From: Pseudarthrobacter siccitolerans
GTDB taxonomy: Bacteria > Actinomycetota > Actinomycetes > Actinomycetales > Micrococcaceae
Assembly: GCF_001046895.1 (NCBI RefSeq)
Contig: NZ_CAQI01000051.1
Location: forward strand, 44,929-108,928
DNA length: 64,000 nucleotides
Reading direction: 5' to 3'
Below the pieces are notes generated by a model that saw only the letters and a list, made by a program, of their open reading frames with translations, ran no database searches and was not told the DNA's origin. A program made the position numbers and the translations under genes. Each line of letters begins with the position of its first letter. The stretch's first letter is position 1. Shown one piece after another: positions 60,233 through 64,000 of the stretch.

Positions 60233-60310
60233 GCGCTCAAGTTTTCCAGTCAGCCGCCAGGTATTTGAGAGACACGCCCTAGCCCCCTGCTACCGGCCAA
60301 CTTCCAAGAG

Positions 60311-60406
60311 TGATGGGGCGTTGACCGGAAAGCCTCAGGAAGTGATGGCGCGATGGGCAAGAAGCGGCAGGAGCTGATGGCGCGTTGGGAAGAGCAAGCG
60401 TCTCGG
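60311..60406. repeat. Three degenerate 32-bp tandem units
   Basis: Units beginning TGATGGGGCGTTGACC (60311), TGATGGCGCGATGGGC (60343) and TGATGGCGCGTTGGGA (60375) are spaced exactly 32 bp. Similarity is strongest in the first 14 bp of each unit. The run starts 30 bp right of the IS. Otherwise 60282-60531 holds no gene apart from the PucR upstream region. Confidence 0.65.
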
Positions 60407-60531
60407 CTTGGACAACGAACCGAAAAAGGGCCACTGAATTGGGGTTCCCTCACAAATTGCGGGGGACCATGGCTGGATACCATGGGCTGACCGGACAGAG
60501 CCGTCCGGACCGATCTACGCAGAAGGAACCC

Positions 60532-62130
60532 ATGGCCGCGGTTACGGTGGACGACATCCTCTCGGATCTCCCCCTGGGGTTCGCAAGCCTCATCCTCCGC
60601 CCGGCGAACGGTTCCGCGATCGAACGTTTCCTGATCGCGGACGCCGAGGACGAGATACCCGACGGCGCCGGCGCCTTTGTCCTGTTGATTGGGGTGCGCG
60701 GGCGGTCGGCTTTGCCCGCGTTGCGGCGGCTCCTTCAGAACCCGCCCCCGGTGGTCGCCGTCAAGGGAAGCCGTGAAGAGCTCTCCGAGGCTGAGGAACT
60801 GCTCCGTGACGCAGGCACCGGCTTGCTCCTCGTGAACCCTGCCGCCGACTGGGACCGCCTGCTCTCCATCGCCAAGGACCGGATCCAGCCGCGCAGTTAC
60901 CAGAGCGAAGTTCTGACGCTCCTGGAAGAAGACCTGTTTGCCATCGCCCAGACCACGGCCAGGCTCACCTCAAGCCATGTGGTGATCGAGGATGCCGCCA
61001 ACAAGGTGCTGGCATATTCCACCGTCTCCAACGACATCGATGAGCTTCGGAAAGCCTCCATCCTGGCACGCCGGGGTCCCCGGAAATACGAGCTGCTGCT
61101 CAAAGACCTCGGCGCCTACCGGGAACTGCACGGAACACGGCTCCCGGTGCGCGTACCGGCGAGGCCCCAGGACGGGCTGCGCGAGCGGGTGGCCATCACC
61201 CTCTTCGCCGGGGACCGGATCATGGGCTACATCTGGCTGCAGGAAACCGGCGGCGGCTTCGGCCCCGACGTCGACCATGTGCTGAAAGGCTCCGCCGCCC
61301 GGACCTCCGCCGAGCTGATCCGCTACCGCAACCAACAGTCGGTACATATGCGCGAAGACCGGATTGCGCGGATCCTCTCAGGCCCGGCGGAGGCAGCAGC
61401 CAGCGCCCACAGCGAGAAGATCCCCGCAGAACGCCCGGCCGCCCTGATCCTGATCGGAATATCGGATGCGGAAGCCCAGACTGATGACGCTGCCCTCAAG
61501 CACGGCGAGCTTGCCAACCTGGCGTCCATCCACGCGGCTGCCTACAAGGCCTCGGCCATCGTGGGGCAGTTCAAGGGGGACACCGCCGTGATCGTCCCCG
61601 GCCTGCAGTCCTCCGCAGCAGCGGAACCGGGGCTCCGGGCCCTCGCCGAGTCCATCGTGCGGGATGCGCGCAAACACCTCGGGATCACTCCGTTCGCGGC
61701 AGTAGGACCCGTCGTCTCCGACCTGTTGTCCATCCATTCCGTCACCCGCATCGCGGAGGCACTCCTGAGCTGCGTGGCCAGGTCTGCGCAACCGTCCGTT
61801 GCCACCGTGGACGACTTCGAGGGAGAGATCCTTTTCCGCGAAGCCGTGCAGAATTTCGCGTCCTCGGGCTTCCGCCACCGAAGCCTCTCAGCCCTCCTGC
61901 GGGAGGACGTTGAACTCGCGGAAACCCTCCGGGTCTACTTCGAATCGTCCCTTGATGTCGCCGAATGCGCCCAGCGGATGAAGCTGCACAAGAACACGGT
62001 CTACTACCGGATCAGCAAGGCCTCCAGGGTGACCGGCCTGGACTTCGGCAACCCCCGCGATTCGCTGGTGGCCTTGCTCCATATCCAGGAAAGAACCGCA
62101 ACCTCCACAGAACATCAAGGCAGGAAATGA
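60532..62130 (+). CDS. PucR/CdaR-family transcriptional regulator
   Basis: A 532-residue regulator: N-terminal PucR domain (about 3-125; TVDDILSDLPLGFASLILRP), a GAF-like middle (about 145-270), a GGDEF-like region, and the C-terminal PucR helix-turn-helix (ECAQRMKLHKNTVYYRISKA near 490-510). Such proteins activate purine, amino-acid or GABA catabolic genes in response to the substrate. AGAAGGAACCC precedes ATG 60532. Its stop overlaps the glutaminase start (ATGA), so it most likely controls the glutaminase-permease genes that follow. Confidence 0.9.
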   Translation: MAAVTVDDILSDLPLGFASLILRPANGSAIERFLIADAEDEIPDGAGAFVLLIGVRGRSALPALRRLLQNPPPVVAVKGSREELSEAEELLRDAGTGLLLVNPAADWDRLLSIAKDRIQPRSYQSEVLTLLEEDLFAIAQTTARLTSSHVVIEDAANKVLAYSTVSNDIDELRKASILARRGPRKYELLLKDLGAYRELHGTRLPVRVPARPQDGLRERVAITLFAGDRIMGYIWLQETGGGFGPDVDHVLKGSAARTSAELIRYRNQQSVHMREDRIARILSGPAEAAASAHSEKIPAERPAALILIGISDAEAQTDDAALKHGELANLASIHAAAYKASAIVGQFKGDTAVIVPGLQSSAAAEPGLRALAESIVRDARKHLGITPFAAVGPVVSDLLSIHSVTRIAEALLSCVARSAQPSVATVDDFEGEILFREAVQNFASSGFRHRSLSALLREDVELAETLRVYFESSLDVAECAQRMKLHKNTVYYRISKASRVTGLDFGNPRDSLVALLHIQERTATSTEHQGRK

Positions 62131-63059
62131 CCACCGCACTCGAGGCACCGCCGCTCGGCCCCCTCCTTGACGACCTTGTCCTCAGCCACCGGCCGCGGCA
62201 CGAGACCGGCTCCGTCCCGGCGAACATCCCTTTCCTGGCAAAAGTCCCCTATAACTCGTTCGGGATGGCCATCGCCACCACCTCGGGCCAGGTTTTCAGC
62301 TCGGGCGACGCGGACGTCCCCTTCTCCATCCAGAGCATCTCCAAAGTCTTCACCCTGGCCATGGCGCTCCGGGGCGACACCACGGGAACGCTGTGGACCC
62401 GCGTCCTGCGCGAACCTTCCGGAACCGCATTCAACTCGCTGGTCCAGCTCGAAGTGGAACACGGGATCCCCCGCAACCCCTTCATCAACGCCGGTGCGCT
62501 GGTGGTCACGGACCACCTGATGGAGGAAACGTCCGACGCCGCCACGCAGCTTCTGCGGTTCCTCACCGCAGAAGCTGGCAGCGTTGGGCCGTTCATCGAT
62601 GAGGCGGCAGCGTCCAGCGAGCTTTCCGGCAGCAGCCGGAACCTGGCCCTGGCGCACTTCCTGAAGGATTTCGGCAACCTGAAGCGGACGGCGGAATCGG
62701 TGGTGGAGAACTATGTCCGCCAATGCTCCATCATGATGAGCTGCGTCGAGCTCGCCAAAGCCGGACTCTTCCTCGCCCGGGAAGGCCAGGGAAGGCTGGG
62801 GCCGGTTTTGTCGCCAAGTGACGCCAAACGCGTGGGCTCCATCATGCTGACGTGCGGGATGTACGACGCCGCCGGCGAGTTCGCCTACCGGGTGGGCCTT
62901 CCCGGCAAAAGCGGTGTGGGCGGCGGGATCCTGGTCATTGTTCCGGGTGAGTGCGCCATTTGCGTCTGGAGTCCCCGGCTGGACGCCAAGGGCAATTCCC
63001 TTGCCGGGACTGCTGCCCTCGCCGATCTTTCCGACCGCACCGGCTGGTCGGTCTTCTAA
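62127..63059 (+). CDS. glsA: Glutaminase
   Basis: A 310-residue glutaminase of the beta-lactamase-like serine family. The catalytic S-x-x-K is in FSIQSISKVFTLAMAL (near 65-70); NPFINAGALVVTDHL and SVGPFID-type regions match the family, and the C-terminal VPGECAICVWSPRLDAKGNS is characteristic. It converts L-glutamine to glutamate and ammonia in the cytosol. The ATG overlaps the PucR stop. A permease gene follows 73 bp downstream, suggesting a glutamine or asparagine utilisation unit under the PucR regulator. Confidence 0.93.
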   Translation: MTTALEAPPLGPLLDDLVLSHRPRHETGSVPANIPFLAKVPYNSFGMAIATTSGQVFSSGDADVPFSIQSISKVFTLAMALRGDTTGTLWTRVLREPSGTAFNSLVQLEVEHGIPRNPFINAGALVVTDHLMEETSDAATQLLRFLTAEAGSVGPFIDEAAASSELSGSSRNLALAHFLKDFGNLKRTAESVVENYVRQCSIMMSCVELAKAGLFLAREGQGRLGPVLSPSDAKRVGSIMLTCGMYDAAGEFAYRVGLPGKSGVGGGILVIVPGECAICVWSPRLDAKGNSLAGTAALADLSDRTGWSVF

Positions 63060-63132
63060 CGCTGCCGCTGCCGAAGAATCCACAAATCTTCCCCCAACCC
63101 AGTTAGATCTCCCCAGATCGAAAGGATCCCCC

Positions 63133-64000
63133 ATGCCCAACAACCCCAATGACGAGGTTGCAGCACACGAGATTGACGGTGGGCATGCGCATGCCTCTGA
63201 GAGTGCCCTGCATGCCGAGGACAAGGGCTACCACAAGAATTTGAAGCCCCGGCAGATCCAGATGATCGCGATCGGCGGTGCGATCGGCACCGGCCTGTTC
63301 CTCGGTGCCGGCGGCCGCCTCAACGCGGCCGGCCCGTCCCTGGTCATCGCCTACGCCGTCTGCGGGTTCTTCGCGTTCCTGATCCTGCGCGCCCTGGGCG
63401 AACTGGTCCTGCACCGGCCCTCCTCAGGCTCGTTCGTCTCCTACGCCAGGGAATTCTTCGGCGAAAAAGCCGCGTTCGTCTCCGGCTGGTTCTACTGGAT
63501 CAACTGGGCCACCACCACCATCATGGACATCACCGCCGCCGCCCTCTACATGCACTTCTTCGGCAACTACATCCCCTGGATGGCCAACGTCCCGCAATGG
63601 GCCTGGGCCCTGACCGCCCTCCTGGTCGTCCTGGCCCTGAACCTGGTCTCCGTCAAAGTCTTCGGCGAAATGGAATTCTGGTTCGCCCTGATCAAAGTCG
63701 CCGCCCTGGTCATCTTCCTCATCGTCGGCACCTACTTCGTCATCTTCGGAACCCCCGTCGACGGCCAGCAAGTCGGCCTCAGCCTCCTGTCCGATAACGG
63801 CGGGATCTTCCCCAACGGCCTGCTGCCCATGATCATCCTCATGCAAGGCGTCCTGTTCGCCTACGCCTCCATCGAACTCGTCGGCACCGCGGCCGGCGAA
63901 ACCGAAAACCCCGAAAAAATCATGCCCAAAGCCATCAACTCCGTGGTCTTCCGCATCGCGGTGTTCTACGTCGGCTCCGTCATCCTCCTGGCCCTGCTGC
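63133..64000 (+). CDS. Amino-acid permease, APC family (3' end outside window)
   Basis: The first 289 residues of an APC/AAT-family transporter. After a polar N-terminus (about 1-38) the conserved first helix reads IQMIAIGGAIGTGLFLGAG, followed by ALGELVLHRPSSGSFVSYAR and several more helices up to the window edge. The closest described relatives are the AnsP/GabP/aromatic permeases that import amino acids with protons. GAAAGGATC precedes the ATG. Position after glutaminase points to glutamine, asparagine or a similar substrate; this is inference. Confidence 0.9.
   Translation, partial: MPNNPNDEVAAHEIDGGHAHASESALHAEDKGYHKNLKPRQIQMIAIGGAIGTGLFLGAGGRLNAAGPSLVIAYAVCGFFAFLILRALGELVLHRPSSGSFVSYAREFFGEKAAFVSGWFYWINWATTTIMDITAAALYMHFFGNYIPWMANVPQWAWALTALLVVLALNLVSVKVFGEMEFWFALIKVAALVIFLIVGTYFVIFGTPVDGQQVGLSLLSDNGGIFPNGLLPMIILMQGVLFAYASIELVGTAAGETENPEKIMPKAINSVVFRIAVFYVGSVILLALL

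Larger units (their letters stand above)
59338..60279 (-). mobile_element. IS5-family insertion sequence (about 942 bp)
   Basis: Terminal inverted repeats GGGCGTGTCTC (59338) and GAGACACGCCC (ending 60279) are flanked by TA on both sides (59336-59337 and 60280-60281), the expected small target duplication of this family. Two overlapping reading frames encode a DDE transposase. The element separates tRNA-Ser(CGA) from the PucR gene and appears complete. Confidence 0.92.

Overview
The window is about 64 kb of high-GC DNA from a high-GC Gram-positive bacterium, most likely Micrococcaceae (Arthrobacter/Pseudarthrobacter). The evidence is an NsrR-flavohaemoglobin pair, GTP-type PEP carboxykinase, a RecQ helicase fused to a phosphoribosyltransferase-like tail, a DUF222/HNH gene, a Upp-TadA neighbourhood, and two cyclic-di-AMP (ydaO-type) riboswitch leaders in front of secreted cell-wall proteins. 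Genus assignment is inference; there is no rRNA in the window.

Layout. 0-3 kb: PadR regulator (cut by the window edge), quinone oxidoreductase, tRNA-Ser(UGA), two-domain VOC protein. 3.2-7.7 kb: a very large secreted endonuclease/5'-nucleotidase whose last codons appear frameshifted. 7.9-11.7 kb: a leftward sulfonate/taurine-type operon (binding lipoprotein, ATPase, permease, TauD dioxygenase). 12.3-25 kb: FAD/NAD(P)-binding protein, prolyl oligopeptidase, GNAT, tRNA-Ser(GCU), MFS exporter, RecQ, phosphomannomutase, then nsrR-hmp with two palindromes in the hmp promoter. 25-33.7 kb: pckG, tRNA-Arg(ACG), disulfide oxidoreductase, and a TetR-controlled operon (degenerate ABC-like protein, YhgE/Pip membrane protein, TetR, membrane protein) behind a perfect 16-bp palindrome. 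33.9-38.7 kb: orphan winged-helix regulator, two-component system, riboswitch-controlled secreted transglycosylase-like protein. 38.7-47.6 kb: DUF1905 protein, VOC, upp, PAP2 phosphatase, tadA, a three-gene operon (Zn-type dehydrogenase, QueD-like protein, glycosyltransferase), DUF222/HNH protein, and a second riboswitch-controlled NlpC/P60 protein.

47.9-58.1 kb is a copper-handling region. A CsoR-type palindrome sits inside a promoter driving a CopZ-like chaperone and a CopB-type (CPH) ATPase. These are followed by three DUF305 proteins with three different membrane topologies, a BNR-repeat lipoprotein, two small secreted proteins sharing an identical C-terminal tail, two 18-cysteine Csp-type copper-storage proteins in inverted orientation, and a TetR-linked pair of membrane proteins. 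No csoR gene is present in the window. The region ends at a small serine recombinase with res-like repeats, tRNA-Ser(CGA) and an IS5-family element, consistent with an accessory island. The last 4 kb hold a PucR regulator, glutaminase and an amino-acid permease that runs off the edge.

The most interesting non-coding structures are a dispersed ~65-bp palindromic repeat (three full copies at gene 3' ends plus a possible half copy), the two c-di-AMP riboswitches, the CsoR, TetR, NsrR and CRP-like operator candidates, and a 32-bp-period degenerate repeat next to the IS.
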